A stretch of 44,459 bases of DNA from an uncultured Collinsella sp. (GTDB lineage Bacteria > Actinomycetota > Coriobacteriia > Coriobacteriales > Coriobacteriaceae). Numbering within the stretch: the first letter of the stretch is position 1; each line of letters starts with the position of its first letter. Both the position numbers and the translations under genes were made by a program. The DNA lies in assembly GCA_902494815.1 (NCBI GenBank), contig CABUVB010000002.1, forward strand, positions 1 through 44,459, read 5' to 3'. Under the pieces are notes generated by a model. The model searched no databases. It was not told the origin of the DNA and saw only the letters and a list, made by a program, of their open reading frames with translations. Below, one piece after another: positions 8,532-18,204 of the stretch.

Positions 8532-9575
8532 TTGTTTTCTTTGATGGATATGTTCTTCGGTAGCTATGCGGGCGATCTTGCCATCGACCTCGGCACCGCA
8601 AATACGCTTGTCTCCGTGCGCGGCAAGGGCATCGTCATCCGCGAGCCCTCTGTTGTCGCCATCGACAAGAACGACGAGCGCATCCTGGCGGTCGGTATCG
8701 AGGCAAAGCGCATGCTCGGCCGTACGCCCGGCAACATCGTGGCCGTTCGTCCCCTGAAGGACGGCGTCATCGCCGACTTCGATGTTACCGAGGCCATGCT
8801 TCGCTACTTTATCGACAAGGCTTCCGAGAAGCGCTATCCGTGGACCCCGCGTCCGCGCGTTGTCGTCTGCGTTCCCTCCGGCGTCACGTCGGTCGAGAAG
8901 CGAGCTGTCTTTGAGGCCACGATCCAGGCCGGTGCCCGCCAGGCCTACCTGATCGAGGAGCCCATGGCCGCCGCTATCGGCGCCGACCTGCCCGTCGAGG
9001 AACCCACCGGCTCCATGGTCATCGACATCGGCGGCGGTACCACCGAGGTCGCCGTTATCGCCATGGGCGGCATTGTCGTCTCGCAGTCCATCCGTATTGC
9101 CGGCGACGAGTTCGATCAGGCCATCCTCACGCACGTTCGCGATGCCTACAACCTGGCCATCGGCGAGCGTACGGCAGAGGACATCAAGATCAAGGTCGGT
9201 TCCGCCGTGCCGCTCAAGGACGAGCTCGACGTCGAGGTCAACGGCCGCGACGTGATCACCGGTCTGCCCAAGACCGTGCGCATCGAGAGCGAGGAGATTC
9301 GTCGCGCGCTCAACAAGCCGCTCGACGAGATGGCCAAGGCCGTCAAGGACGCCCTCGATGCCACGCCTCCCGATCTCGCCTCGGACCTTATGTACTACGG
9401 CATTTTGCTGACCGGTGGCGGCGCGCTGCTGCGCGGTCTCGACGTGCGCCTGCGCGATGAGACCGGTGTTTCGGTCAACGTCAGCCCCACGGCGCTCGAT
9501 AACGTCGTTAACGGCTGTGCCCGTGTGCTCGAGGCCAATGCGTTTGATGGCGGCTTCGTCCAGACCAATGCTTAA
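8532..9575 (+). CDS. mreB: rod shape-determining actin homologue MreB
   Basis: 347 residues from TTG 8532, placed by AGGAG five bases upstream. Actin-fold ATP-binding motifs are clear: phosphate 1 AIDLGTANTLV near the start, connect 1 and the adenosine motif LTGGGALLRGLD near 296-307, and IDIGGGTTEVAVI (phosphate 2). MreB forms membrane-bound filaments that guide the elongation peptidoglycan machinery. First gene of the elongasome operon mreB-mreC-mreD-PBP2-rodA, with short gaps throughout. Confidence 0.95.
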   Translation: MFSLMDMFFGSYAGDLAIDLGTANTLVSVRGKGIVIREPSVVAIDKNDERILAVGIEAKRMLGRTPGNIVAVRPLKDGVIADFDVTEAMLRYFIDKASEKRYPWTPRPRVVVCVPSGVTSVEKRAVFEATIQAGARQAYLIEEPMAAAIGADLPVEEPTGSMVIDIGGGTTEVAVIAMGGIVVSQSIRIAGDEFDQAILTHVRDAYNLAIGERTAEDIKIKVGSAVPLKDELDVEVNGRDVITGLPKTVRIESEEIRRALNKPLDEMAKAVKDALDATPPDLASDLMYYGILLTGGGALLRGLDVRLRDETGVSVNVSPTALDNVVNGCARVLEANAFDGGFVQTNA

Positions 9576-9596
9576 TTTCCAAAAGGTGGATTCCAT

Positions 9597-10595
9597 TTGG
9601 CACGATCTTCGGGTTTCTCCACAAATCTGAATACCAAGCGACAATCAACGGGTATGCGCCCGTTGATTGTTTTCAGCCTGATTTCGGTGTTGCTGCTCAC
9701 GTTTTACATCCGCGAGGGCGAGGCAGGACCGATTCATGCCGTGCGTTCGGGCGTAACGACGATTACCTCGCCGGTGCGCTTTGTGGGTTCGGCTGTGGCG
9801 GCTCCTTTCAATGCCATCGGCAACGTGTTCTCTAACCTTACGGCGTCGCAGGACACGCTCGACGAGCTCAAGAAGCAAAACGAGGAGCTGACCTCTAAGG
9901 TTGCTGAGCTCTCCGAGGCTCAAAAGACCGCCGAGCGTCTGGAGGGGCTGGTCGGGCTGCAGTCGACCTACAACCTCAAATCGACCGCTGCTCGTATCGT
10001 TGGTGCCTCGGGCGATGCCTGGACCTCGACCGTAACCATCGACAAGGGCTCTGCCGACGGCCTTACCATCAACATGCCCGTGACGAGTTCTGCCGGTGTT
10101 ATCGGCCAGATTATCGAGGTATCGGCCAAGACCTCTACCGTGCGCCTTATTGGCGACGAGAACTCGGGTGTGTCCGCCATGGTACAGGACACGCGCGCCC
10201 AGGGCATGCTGCAGGGTCAGGCTGACGGCACGCTGCGTCTTGAGTACGTGAGCGTCGACTCCGATGTTAAGGTTGGCGACATCATCGTGACCTCGGGCAT
10301 TGGCGGTGTATTCCCCAAGGGTCTACCGCTCGGCACCGTCTCGTCGGTTGAGAAGTCGGCAAACGACGTGTACTACACCATTGTGGTGCGCGCTCAGACC
10401 ACGGCCGAGAACAACGAGGAAGTGCTGGTCATCACCTCGCTGACCGACGAACAGTCGGCCTCGGATGAGGACGTGAGCACGGCCAACAGCACACCGCAGG
10501 GAACGTCGCGCGATGCTGCGACCAAGACGAAGGACGAGAGCTCGGATGACAGTTCCGACACGTCCGAGACGACCGATTCCGGCTCGAGCGAATAG
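9597..10595 (+). CDS. mreC: rod shape-determining protein MreC
   Basis: 332 residues from TTG 9597 (AAAGGTGG upstream). One N-terminal membrane helix (LIVFSLISVLLLTFYI, about 23-38) is followed by a coiled coil (about 80-120, LDELKKQNEELTSKVAELSE). The extracytoplasmic double beta-barrel core contains ARIVGASGDAWTSTVTIDKG and the GVIGQI segment. The last ~50 residues are Ser/Thr/Asp-rich and low complexity. MreC links MreB/MreD to PBP2. Second gene of the operon. Confidence 0.93.
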   Translation: MARSSGFSTNLNTKRQSTGMRPLIVFSLISVLLLTFYIREGEAGPIHAVRSGVTTITSPVRFVGSAVAAPFNAIGNVFSNLTASQDTLDELKKQNEELTSKVAELSEAQKTAERLEGLVGLQSTYNLKSTAARIVGASGDAWTSTVTIDKGSADGLTINMPVTSSAGVIGQIIEVSAKTSTVRLIGDENSGVSAMVQDTRAQGMLQGQADGTLRLEYVSVDSDVKVGDIIVTSGIGGVFPKGLPLGTVSSVEKSANDVYYTIVVRAQTTAENNEEVLVITSLTDEQSASDEDVSTANSTPQGTSRDAATKTKDESSDDSSDTSETTDSGSSE

Positions 10596-10600
10596 GGGGC

Positions 10601-11173
10601 ATGTCCATGGATCTACACGAGCAGGGGATGAGCTCCCGTACGTTTGTGATCGCCGCCATCGTGTGCGTGCTGCTGCAGGCAGGCCTGGCACCGCAGATCT
10701 CCATTGCGGGCGGTCGCGTCAACTTCATGATTATTCTGGTGTGCCTAAGCGTGTTCTCGGGCGACCCGACCCGTGCCGTCGTGTGCGGTTTTTGCAGCGG
10801 CTTGTTTTATGACCTGTCCGCTGCCGTGCCGGTGGGCGTTATGTCACTCCTGCTGACCGTGGGTTCTTTTGCCCTGGTGCACAGCGCCGTCGGTCAGACG
10901 GGCGGTACCCCGAGTGCGCGCGGCGTCACTGTGGGCGCCTTCGCGCTCGTCATTAATGTGATCTACAGCATCATCTTGCTGTTTATGGGTTTGGAGACGA
11001 GCTTTGTCGTGGCGATCTTCGGCCATGCGCTGCCGTCCTCGATCCTGACGGGTCTGGTTGCCATTCCGTTTTTGATGTCTGGTGTCGTGCCGCAGTCCGG
11101 CTATGGATTCTCCGCGCGTGGCGGACGCCAGACGGGCATGCGCTTTAAGCCCAAGACCCGTAAGCTCAAATAG
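10601..11173 (+). CDS. mreD: rod shape-determining membrane protein MreD
   Basis: 190-residue polytopic membrane protein with about five hydrophobic helices. The MreD-typical stretch FSGDPTRAVVCGFCSGLFYDL follows the second helix and PVGVMSLLLTVGSF the third. The C-terminus is basic. Start ATG 10601 follows AGGGGGC, 5 bases after the mreC stop. MreD is usually recognised by position and topology because the sequence is poorly conserved, and both fit here. Confidence 0.88.
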   Translation: MSMDLHEQGMSSRTFVIAAIVCVLLQAGLAPQISIAGGRVNFMIILVCLSVFSGDPTRAVVCGFCSGLFYDLSAAVPVGVMSLLLTVGSFALVHSAVGQTGGTPSARGVTVGAFALVINVIYSIILLFMGLETSFVVAIFGHALPSSILTGLVAIPFLMSGVVPQSGYGFSARGGRQTGMRFKPKTRKLK

Positions 11174-11186
11174 GGGAGGCCCGTAG

Positions 11187-13256
11187 ATGTCTTCCCAGTT
11201 GACGGTTATTATCGCCGGTATCGTGCTGGTTGTGGCCATCGTGGTCGCGCTGGTCATCATGCGTCGTGGCGATTCCCGTTTTACCTACGATACGCAGCAT
11301 GGAACGGCCCCGCGCGCCACCGAGGGCGAGGGCAATACCGCGGCGACCGCCTTTAAGGGCCGCTTTTCCATCCTCACCACGGGTGTGGGCGCGATGTTTG
11401 CGGCGCTCGCCGTCAAGCTGTGGGGCATGCAGATGGTCTCGTCGGACTATTACGAGAAGCAGGCTAATAGCAATCAGACTCGCACCGTTACCACTCCCGC
11501 TGTGCGCGGCCGCATCCTCGACCGCAATGGCGTGGCGCTTGTCCAGAACCGTCCCTCACTTGCTGTCGTGGCCTACCGCGACCTTGCCGAGGATGAGGTT
11601 CTGGTTCGCCATCTTGCCAACGTGCTTGGAATGCCTTACGTGGCGGTCCTTCGCAATATTCAGGACAATACAGAGGGCGCTCAGAGCCTGCATACCATCG
11701 CGACGGACGTCCGTCGCTCCACGGTTGCCTATATTCAGGAGCATGCCGGCGAGTTCCCGGGCGTCAAGATTGCCGAGCGTACCGAGCGCCAGTATCCATA
11801 TGGCGAGACGGCATGCCATATCTTGGGCTATACCGGCACCATTACCTCCGAGCAGCTCGAGGCCCAGAATAAGAAAACCTCTGGCGATGATGATGCTTCT
11901 GCTGGCAAGATTACGTACCAGTCGGGCGATATCGTGGGCCAGGCGGGCGTTGAGAGCTACTACGAAAACCTGCTGCAGGGTATTCGTGGCGAGCAGACCG
12001 TCAAGGTCGATGCCTCGGGCAATGTGACCGGTCAGGCCGGCGCCGTGCCCGCGAAGGCCGGCTCCGATATTAAGCTCACGCTCGACCTTAAGATTCAACA
12101 GGCCTGTGAGACGGCGCTAGCGAGCGCTATCGAACTTGCCAAGACCACTGGCTACAGCAATGCCGGCAACGGCGCTGTGGTGTGTCTCGATCCCAACAAT
12201 GGCGAGATCCTGGGCATGGCGAGCGAGCCCAAGTTCGATCCGTCCGTCTTTATCGGCGGTGTCTCAAATGACGTGTGGACCGAGCTCAATGATGACAAGG
12301 GTTCGCACCCGCTGCTCAACCGCGCCATTAGCGGACAGTACATGTCGGCCTCGACCATCAAGCCGCTCTCGGCACTGGCCGGTCTTGAGTTTGGAACCTA
12401 CACGTCGGGGCAGACGACCAACTGCACGGGTTATTGGACGGGTCTGGGCAAGTCGTGGGGCAAGTACTGCTGGCTGCATTCCGGCCACGGCACCATGACG
12501 CTGCAGTCGGGTATCGCCAACTCGTGCGACCCCGTCTTCTACGACATGGGCAAGGCGTTCTTTTATGACGAGAAACATTCCGAGGGCCTGCAGGAGGTCT
12601 TTCGTCGCTGGGGTCTAGGCAAGACCTGCGGTATCGATCTGCCGAGTGAGGGCGCGGGCCGTATTCCCGATGCCGAGTGGAAAGAGTCGTACTTCACCGA
12701 CGCATCTGCCGAGGACCGCAAGTGGAATGCCGGCGATATGACCAACATTGCCATCGGCCAGGGCGACATCCTGGTGACGCCCCTGCAGATGGCGTGCGCC
12801 TATATGGGTCTTGCCAACGGCGGCAAACAGTACGTGCCTCACGTGTTTTTGTCTGCCGTGTCGCGTGATGGCGACGGCGATGCCTATAAGTACAACGGCA
12901 AGGGCAAGAAGAAGCGCCTGGAGGCCAAGATCAACAGCGATTCGGATTTGGCTCTAGTTCGCAACGGCATGCACGACGTGATTTACACGGCATCGACGTC
13001 CCTGGCGGCGCACTTTGGCACCCTGACGCCGCAGGTATACGGCAAGTCGGGCACGGGCGAGAAAAGCGGCGAGGACGAATACGCGTGGTTCTGCGCCTAT
13101 GCACCGGCCGATGATCCCAAGTATGTCATCGCTACCGTCCTGGAGCAGGGCGGCGGCGGCTCAGATACCGCGATGCATGTCGTGCGCGACGTGCTCGGCG
13201 TGATTTATGACGAGCCCGATACCTCTTCGGCCTCGGGCGATTCCTCGGTTCGATAG
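11187..13256 (+). CDS. mrdA: penicillin-binding protein 2 (elongation transpeptidase)
   Basis: 689-residue class B PBP. Two N-terminal hydrophobic stretches (residues ~5-27 and ~65-85) surround a polar loop, which is unusual since most PBP2 have one anchor. The pedestal domain contains RGRILDRNG (about 108-116). The transpeptidase domain has the serine nucleophile in STIK (Ser389), the SxN-type motif as NSCD in IANSCDPVFY, and KSGT (620-623). It cross-links peptidoglycan during lateral wall growth with RodA, encoded next. Confidence 0.92.
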   Translation: MSSQLTVIIAGIVLVVAIVVALVIMRRGDSRFTYDTQHGTAPRATEGEGNTAATAFKGRFSILTTGVGAMFAALAVKLWGMQMVSSDYYEKQANSNQTRTVTTPAVRGRILDRNGVALVQNRPSLAVVAYRDLAEDEVLVRHLANVLGMPYVAVLRNIQDNTEGAQSLHTIATDVRRSTVAYIQEHAGEFPGVKIAERTERQYPYGETACHILGYTGTITSEQLEAQNKKTSGDDDASAGKITYQSGDIVGQAGVESYYENLLQGIRGEQTVKVDASGNVTGQAGAVPAKAGSDIKLTLDLKIQQACETALASAIELAKTTGYSNAGNGAVVCLDPNNGEILGMASEPKFDPSVFIGGVSNDVWTELNDDKGSHPLLNRAISGQYMSASTIKPLSALAGLEFGTYTSGQTTNCTGYWTGLGKSWGKYCWLHSGHGTMTLQSGIANSCDPVFYDMGKAFFYDEKHSEGLQEVFRRWGLGKTCGIDLPSEGAGRIPDAEWKESYFTDASAEDRKWNAGDMTNIAIGQGDILVTPLQMACAYMGLANGGKQYVPHVFLSAVSRDGDGDAYKYNGKGKKKRLEAKINSDSDLALVRNGMHDVIYTASTSLAAHFGTLTPQVYGKSGTGEKSGEDEYAWFCAYAPADDPKYVIATVLEQGGGGSDTAMHVVRDVLGVIYDEPDTSSASGDSSVR

Positions 13257-13265
13257 GAGGTTGCG

Positions 13266-14492
13266 ATGGATTTTTCTCCGGCGGATCTGTTCCGTTCAAC
13301 CAAGACCGGCTCTCGCAGCAGCCTGGACCGCGTCAACAAGCAACTTTCGGCCTCGCGCGGCACGTTTCGCCAAAAGGTGCATATCGGTGTGCTTGTGGCT
13401 ACTGTGGCGCTCGTCGCCTACGGTGCCATCATTATCTGGTCGGCTTCGCAGTTTAAGGCCGATGCCTCGTTCTCACGCCATCTGCTGGGAATTGGCATCG
13501 GAGCGGTGCTGGCGGTGCTCGTCTGGCGAACCGACCTGCGCGGTATTTCCAATTTTTCGACGGCGTTGCTCGTCATCGACCTGATCGTGATTTTCTCGCC
13601 CAAGATTCCGGGTCTGTCCTATACGGGCGGTCTGGGCATGACGGGCTGGATCAAGATTCCCGGTATCGGCTTGACGTTCCAGCCGGTTGAGCTTGCCAAG
13701 CTCATCACCATCTTCTTTATTGCTACGCTTGGCTCGCAGTATAACGGTCGCATCGATACCGTTCGCGACTACGTCAAGCTCTGCGGCATGCTGTCCATTC
13801 CGTTTTTGGCCGTCGTTGCCATGGGCGACCTGGGCTCGGGCCTGGTCGTGCTGGTTTCGGGCGCCATCGTCATTTGTATGAGCGGTGCACGTCGCGAATG
13901 GGTGCTGTCGACCCTGGCCCTGCTCGTGGGCTTGGTGGCCCTCGTCCTGGCGCTCGATTCGGTCTTTGATTCGTTGCTCGGCCACGATGTGCTCATCAAG
14001 CAGTACCAGATGAACCGTTTGACGGTCTTTATCGACCCCGATAATGCCGATTCGGACGATGCCTACAACCTGCAGCAGTCGCTTATCGCCGTTGGCTCGG
14101 GCGGCTTCTTTGGTAAGGGCCTGGGGCATGCGACGCAGTCGGCCGGCGGCTTTCTGCCTGAGTTCCACACCGACTTCGTCTTCGCCTTCCTGTCCGAGAC
14201 CTTTGGCTTTTGCGGTTCCTTTTTGCTCCTGTGCCTCTACGTGCTGCTGATCTTTTCGACGATTCGCGTCGCCTTTAAGTGCGAGTCGCTGTTCCTGCGT
14301 CTGTCGTGCGTAGGTATCGTTGGCATGTGGGCGTTCCAGACTTTCGAAAATATCGGCATGTGCATCGGCATGATGCCGATTACCGGTATTCCGCTACCGT
14401 TTATTAGCTTCGGTTCGTCTTCGATGATGATTCAGCTGCTGACGGTGGGTATCGTACAATCCATATGGCGGCATCGTTCGGGCGCCGCGTAA
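13266..14492 (+). CDS. rodA: peptidoglycan glycosyltransferase RodA (SEDS family)
   Basis: 408-residue protein with about ten membrane helices. SEDS hallmarks are present: the QPVELAKL motif around residue 140, the QQSLIAVGSGGFFGKGLG segment near 275-292, the EFHTDFVFAFLSETFG stretch, and the C-terminal PITGIPLPFISFGSSSM. It polymerises lipid II for the elongasome and pairs with the PBP2 encoded upstream. ATG 13266 lies just after GGAGG. The cytoplasmic N-terminus of ~40 residues is longer than in many RodA proteins. FtsW is the alternative, but the context favours RodA. Confidence 0.92.
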   Translation: MDFSPADLFRSTKTGSRSSLDRVNKQLSASRGTFRQKVHIGVLVATVALVAYGAIIIWSASQFKADASFSRHLLGIGIGAVLAVLVWRTDLRGISNFSTALLVIDLIVIFSPKIPGLSYTGGLGMTGWIKIPGIGLTFQPVELAKLITIFFIATLGSQYNGRIDTVRDYVKLCGMLSIPFLAVVAMGDLGSGLVVLVSGAIVICMSGARREWVLSTLALLVGLVALVLALDSVFDSLLGHDVLIKQYQMNRLTVFIDPDNADSDDAYNLQQSLIAVGSGGFFGKGLGHATQSAGGFLPEFHTDFVFAFLSETFGFCGSFLLLCLYVLLIFSTIRVAFKCESLFLRLSCVGIVGMWAFQTFENIGMCIGMMPITGIPLPFISFGSSSMMIQLLTVGIVQSIWRHRSGAA

Positions 14493-14510
14493 CCGCTGGA
14501 GGGGTTTGCT

Positions 14511-15440
14511 ATGAAAATTCCCGTAGATAAGCTGACCCGCGCTTTTAAGATGGGCGCGTCCGTTAAGAAGGATTCCGATACGCCGGTGCGCGTCTCGGTC
14601 TATCTGGATTCGTCCGCCTCGCGCTTTCTGGCCGAGACGGTGCGTGACGCCTTTGTGCCGCAGACGACCTCGGGCATTGTGCGCGTCGAGCGTCTGGGGG
14701 AGGAGCGAATTGCTCCAAAGACCGATACCGATGTGGTGCTGGTGCTCTCGTGTGGTTCCGACCGCTTGGAGAGTGCCGTGCAGGAGCTCGTGATCGCCGG
14801 CGCGCCCGTGTGCGTGCTTGCCGAGTCTGCTGTGGAGGTGCCGTTTATCGAGGAGTCCACGCCCATGCTCGGCGTGGTAGCGGCAACCGATAAGACGTAT
14901 CTGCTCGAGACGCTTGCCCGCTGGATTCTCGATCGCACCGACAAGGAAACGGCTTTTGCGGCGAACTTTGCCTTCATGCGCATCGCGGCGGCCAACCGCA
15001 TCATCACCTCGTGTGCGCTCACCAATATGGCGACCGGGGCTTTGGTGTTTTTGCCGGGCGCCGATTATCCCGTTATGGCGCTGGCGCAGGTGGGCATGCT
15101 CTTTGAGCTCGCTGCCGTCTTTGGACGCGGCATTAAGCCTGAGCGCGGCTACGAGGTCGCCGGCGTGCTTGCCGGCGGTCTTGTGATCCGCGCGGTCACC
15201 CGCGCGCTCGTCAAGCAGACGCCGCATATTGCGTTTGCCGTCAAGGCGCTCACTGCTGCCGCGGGCACCTATGGCATGGGCCGTGCGCTCGTTTCGCTCT
15301 ACGAGCGCGATGTCGACTACAGCCGTGCCAACGAGGTGGTCACTGCCACGTTCTCCCGCGTTCGCGATCTGGTGACCACGGTCGCGGGCGCTACCCGTCC
15401 TATGGCGTCCTATCAGGACGCATCAGATCTCGCTGCTTAG
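14511..15440 (+). CDS. DUF697/YcjF-like membrane protein
   Basis: 309 residues. Residues 1-150 form an alpha/beta domain lacking the P-loop of the GTPases that often accompany this family (VVLVLSCGSDRLESAVQEL resembles a small GTPase core with the phosphate loop missing). Residues ~155-280 match the DUF697 pattern: RIITSCALTNMATGALVFLPGADYPVM, then two amphipathic or hydrophobic hairpins rich in Ala/Gly. Function unknown; a membrane-associated protein is likely. It lies at the end of the mre-rodA run with an 18-base gap, so co-expression with elongasome genes is probable. Confidence 0.7.
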   Translation: MKIPVDKLTRAFKMGASVKKDSDTPVRVSVYLDSSASRFLAETVRDAFVPQTTSGIVRVERLGEERIAPKTDTDVVLVLSCGSDRLESAVQELVIAGAPVCVLAESAVEVPFIEESTPMLGVVAATDKTYLLETLARWILDRTDKETAFAANFAFMRIAAANRIITSCALTNMATGALVFLPGADYPVMALAQVGMLFELAAVFGRGIKPERGYEVAGVLAGGLVIRAVTRALVKQTPHIAFAVKALTAAAGTYGMGRALVSLYERDVDYSRANEVVTATFSRVRDLVTTVAGATRPMASYQDASDLAA

Positions 15441-15450
15441 GGGTTTTCCG

Positions 15451-17328
15451 TTGCGCGTTGCATACCAAGACTGTTTTCATTTAATTGAGCCGTTGCTCGC
15501 CAAGGTCGAGAAGCCGAGTCGCTATATCGATCACGAGTGGGGCACGCTTTCCAAGGCCGATGCCGACTACCGTTGCTGCCTGATCTACCCGGATGTGTAC
15601 GAGGTTGGTCTGCCCAACCAGGGCATCGCCATCCTCTACAACATCCTTAACCAGGCCGAGGGCATCTCCTGCGAGCGTGGCTATGTGCCGTGGCCCGATA
15701 TGGGTGATGCCATGCGCGAGGCGGGTATTCCGCTGCTGTCGCTCGAGGGTGCAGCGCCGGTCGCTTCGTTTGATATTGTCGGCTTGCATGTTCCGCACGA
15801 GATGGCGGTGACGAACTTCCTCGAGGCTCTCGACCTCGCTGGCATTCCGCTGTTAGCGGCCGACCGAGGTGAAGACGACCCCATTATCATCGCCGGCGGC
15901 CCCTCGGTGTACAACCCCGAGCCGTACGCGGCCTTCTTCGATGCCATCCTCATCGGCGAGGGCGAGGAATCGCTGCTCGAGACCTGCCAGCTGCATCGCC
16001 GCCTGCGTGACGAAGGGGTCCCGCGCGCGCAGATTGTCGAGCAGCTTGCATCCATTGTCGGCAACTACGTGCCGTCGCTCTATGAGGTTCGTCACGACGA
16101 GCCTTGCTCGCCGCATGGCTACACCGTGCCGCGTGAAGGCAAGGATGCGCCGACCGTGGTCTACAAGCGCGTCGTCGAGGATTTCGGCGCCACGAATCCG
16201 CTGTCGCAGTCGTGCGTGCCCTATGCGCAGCTGGTCCACGACCGCCTGTCTATCGAGATCCTGCGCGGCTGCGCCCGCGGCTGTCGTTTTTGTCAGGCCG
16301 GCATGACGTATCGCCCGGTGCGCGAGCGCTCGGCCGACCAGATCGTCTCGTCGGTGATTCAGGGTCTGGAAAAGACCGGCTATGACGAGGTGTCGCTGAC
16401 CTCGCTCTCCACGACCGACCACTCCTGCATTCGCGACGTGCTCGGCAGGCTCAACCGTCGCCTGGAGGATACGGGTATTCGCGTGTCTATTCCGTCGCAG
16501 CGCCTGGATTCGTTTGGCGTGGATATGGCCGAGTCGGTTGCTGGCGAAAAGAAGGGCGGCCTGACGTTCGCGCCCGAGGCCGGCAGCCAGCGCATGCGCG
16601 ACATCATTAACAAGAACGTGACCGAGGAGGACCTGGACCGTGCGGCCAAGGCGGCCTTCGAGGCCGGCTGGAACCGCATGAAGCTCTACTTTATGATGGG
16701 CCTTCCCAGCGAGCGCGACGAGGACATCGTGGCCATCGCCAATCTGGCCGATCACGTGCTGGAGCTCGGTCGTTCCGTGGTGCCCAAGGCTCGTCGCGGC
16801 TCGATCTCGGTGTCCATCTCGGTTTCGGTCTTTATCCCCAAGGCTGCCACGCCGTTCCAGTGGTGCCCGCAGCTCGACTACGACGACGTCAAGCGTCGCC
16901 AGAAGCTGCTTATCACGAGCGTTCGCAACCGTGCCGTCCGCGTGCATTACCACGATGCCGAGACTTCGCTCATCGAGGCCGCGCTGTCCCGCGCCGGTCG
17001 TGACATGACGCCCGTCATCATCGATGCTTGGCGTGCGGGCTCTCGCTTTGACGCCTGGGTAGAGCATTTCTCGCTCGATAACTGGAAGGAGGCTGCTGCC
17101 AAAAACGGCATTGACCTCAATGAGCTCGTGCACCTGCCCTACGAGTTGGACTGGCGCCTGCCGTGGGAGCATGTGAGCCCCGGCTGCACGCGCGGCTTCC
17201 TCGAACGCGAGTACCGTCGCTCGCTCGAGGGCGTCACGACTCCCGACTGCACCCGCACGTCGTGCACCGGCTGCGGAATCTGCCCCACGCTCCACGCCAA
17301 GAATGTATTGATGGGTGATCGCGCATGA
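15451..17328 (+). CDS. radical SAM protein of the TIGR03960 family
   Basis: 625 residues from TTG 15451. An N-terminal B12-binding-like region (about 40-230) is followed by the radical SAM core with the CxxxCxxC cluster at Cys274, Cys278 and Cys281 (RGCARGCRFC). A Cys-rich end (CTRTSCTGCGIC) is characteristic of this family. It is usually encoded next to a TIGR03936/DUF2344 protein, as here, where the two overlap by 4 bases. The pair is widespread in anaerobic bacteria upstream of ribosomal protein L21/L27 genes. An RNA or ribosome modification has been suggested for such pairs, but the substrate is not established to my knowledge. Confidence 0.87.
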   Translation: MRVAYQDCFHLIEPLLAKVEKPSRYIDHEWGTLSKADADYRCCLIYPDVYEVGLPNQGIAILYNILNQAEGISCERGYVPWPDMGDAMREAGIPLLSLEGAAPVASFDIVGLHVPHEMAVTNFLEALDLAGIPLLAADRGEDDPIIIAGGPSVYNPEPYAAFFDAILIGEGEESLLETCQLHRRLRDEGVPRAQIVEQLASIVGNYVPSLYEVRHDEPCSPHGYTVPREGKDAPTVVYKRVVEDFGATNPLSQSCVPYAQLVHDRLSIEILRGCARGCRFCQAGMTYRPVRERSADQIVSSVIQGLEKTGYDEVSLTSLSTTDHSCIRDVLGRLNRRLEDTGIRVSIPSQRLDSFGVDMAESVAGEKKGGLTFAPEAGSQRMRDIINKNVTEEDLDRAAKAAFEAGWNRMKLYFMMGLPSERDEDIVAIANLADHVLELGRSVVPKARRGSISVSISVSVFIPKAATPFQWCPQLDYDDVKRRQKLLITSVRNRAVRVHYHDAETSLIEAALSRAGRDMTPVIIDAWRAGSRFDAWVEHFSLDNWKEAAAKNGIDLNELVHLPYELDWRLPWEHVSPGCTRGFLEREYRRSLEGVTTPDCTRTSCTGCGICPTLHAKNVLMGDRA

Positions 17329-18137
17329 GTGAGCGCCTGACCGACAACCCCTCGCTCTTTAGGCTTCGTGTTCGCTATGGCAAGCGCGATCGCCTTAAGT
17401 ACCTGGGCCATCTCGAAGTAATCCATACCATTGAGCGCATTGTGCGCCGTGCGGGACTTCCCTATGCCGTCACGCAGGGCTTCTCTCCGCACATGCGCGT
17501 GGGCTTCTCTTCGGCGCTGCCGGTGGGTACGTCGTCGACCTGCGAGTGGTATGACCTGTTTATGACCGAGTTCGTGGCGCTCGACGAGGCGTTTGAGCGA
17601 CTGTCTGCGGCATCTCCGGCCGATCTGGCGCCCATCGAGGCGGCGTACATCGACGTGCGCACGCCGGCGTTGACGGCGCAGCTCACGCGCCTGTCGTATC
17701 GCATCGACCTGCACTTGGATCCCGAGGCGCCCGTAAGCGCCGACGAGGTGCGTCGTGCGATCGACACACTGCGCGCGGACCATGGCATCGACTACGCGCG
17801 CGGAAAAAAGAGCAAGCGCTTGGATTTGGATCACACGCTCGTTGGCTATGAGCTCGCGGTGGGGGAGTGTGAGGACCATCTGGTGCTCATGCTCGACACC
17901 CATGCCGACAACGAGGGCTCCATGCGTCCGGAGATTTTGCTTTCTGCTGCTGATGTTTTGTTGCAGGGCTTGACCCCGGGCGTCGATGCACCTATTGTTT
18001 CCACCGGTATGCAAGACCTCGTGACCATCTGCTCCTACGATGTCGAGCGTCAGAATCAAGCATGCGAGGACGACGAGGGCCGACTCGTCAGCCCCATACC
18101 TGTGCGAACTTGTGGATTTGCTCCACATACTCGTTGA
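17325..18137 (+). CDS. TIGR03936 / DUF2344 protein, partner of the radical SAM protein
   Basis: 270 residues. The family hallmarks RLRVRYGKRDRLKYLGHLEV and PYAVTQGFSPHMRVGFSSALPVG occur in the first 75 residues, so the identification is firm. Start ATG overlaps the preceding stop (ATGA), indicating translational coupling. In some species the two proteins are fused, supporting a joint function. No cofactor motif is seen. The C-terminal ~50 residues vary within the family. The final codons overlap the rplU promoter. Confidence 0.85.
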   Translation: MSERLTDNPSLFRLRVRYGKRDRLKYLGHLEVIHTIERIVRRAGLPYAVTQGFSPHMRVGFSSALPVGTSSTCEWYDLFMTEFVALDEAFERLSAASPADLAPIEAAYIDVRTPALTAQLTRLSYRIDLHLDPEAPVSADEVRRAIDTLRADHGIDYARGKKSKRLDLDHTLVGYELAVGECEDHLVLMLDTHADNEGSMRPEILLSAADVLLQGLTPGVDAPIVSTGMQDLVTICSYDVERQNQACEDDEGRLVSPIPVRTCGFAPHTR

Positions 18138-18162
18138 CGGGGGTATTTTCGCCTGCTACTAT
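18134..18162 (+). promoter_or_regulatory. promoter of rplU-rpmA
   Basis: TTGACG (18134-18139), a 17-base spacer and TACTAT (18157-18162), about 43 bases before the rplU ATG. The -35 lies within the last codons of the preceding gene. Confidence 0.75.
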
Positions 18163-18204
18163 ATTCGGCTGTTGCACTAACTGATGCATGAAGGGCAAGT
18201 AAAC

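Noticed and set aside
15853..17295. 480-codon minus-strand ORF
   Set aside because: Shadow of the TIGR03960 radical SAM gene.
18138..18204. L21 autoregulatory leader RNA before rplU
   Set aside because: About 40 bases of leader after the promoter, with no structure I could recognise.
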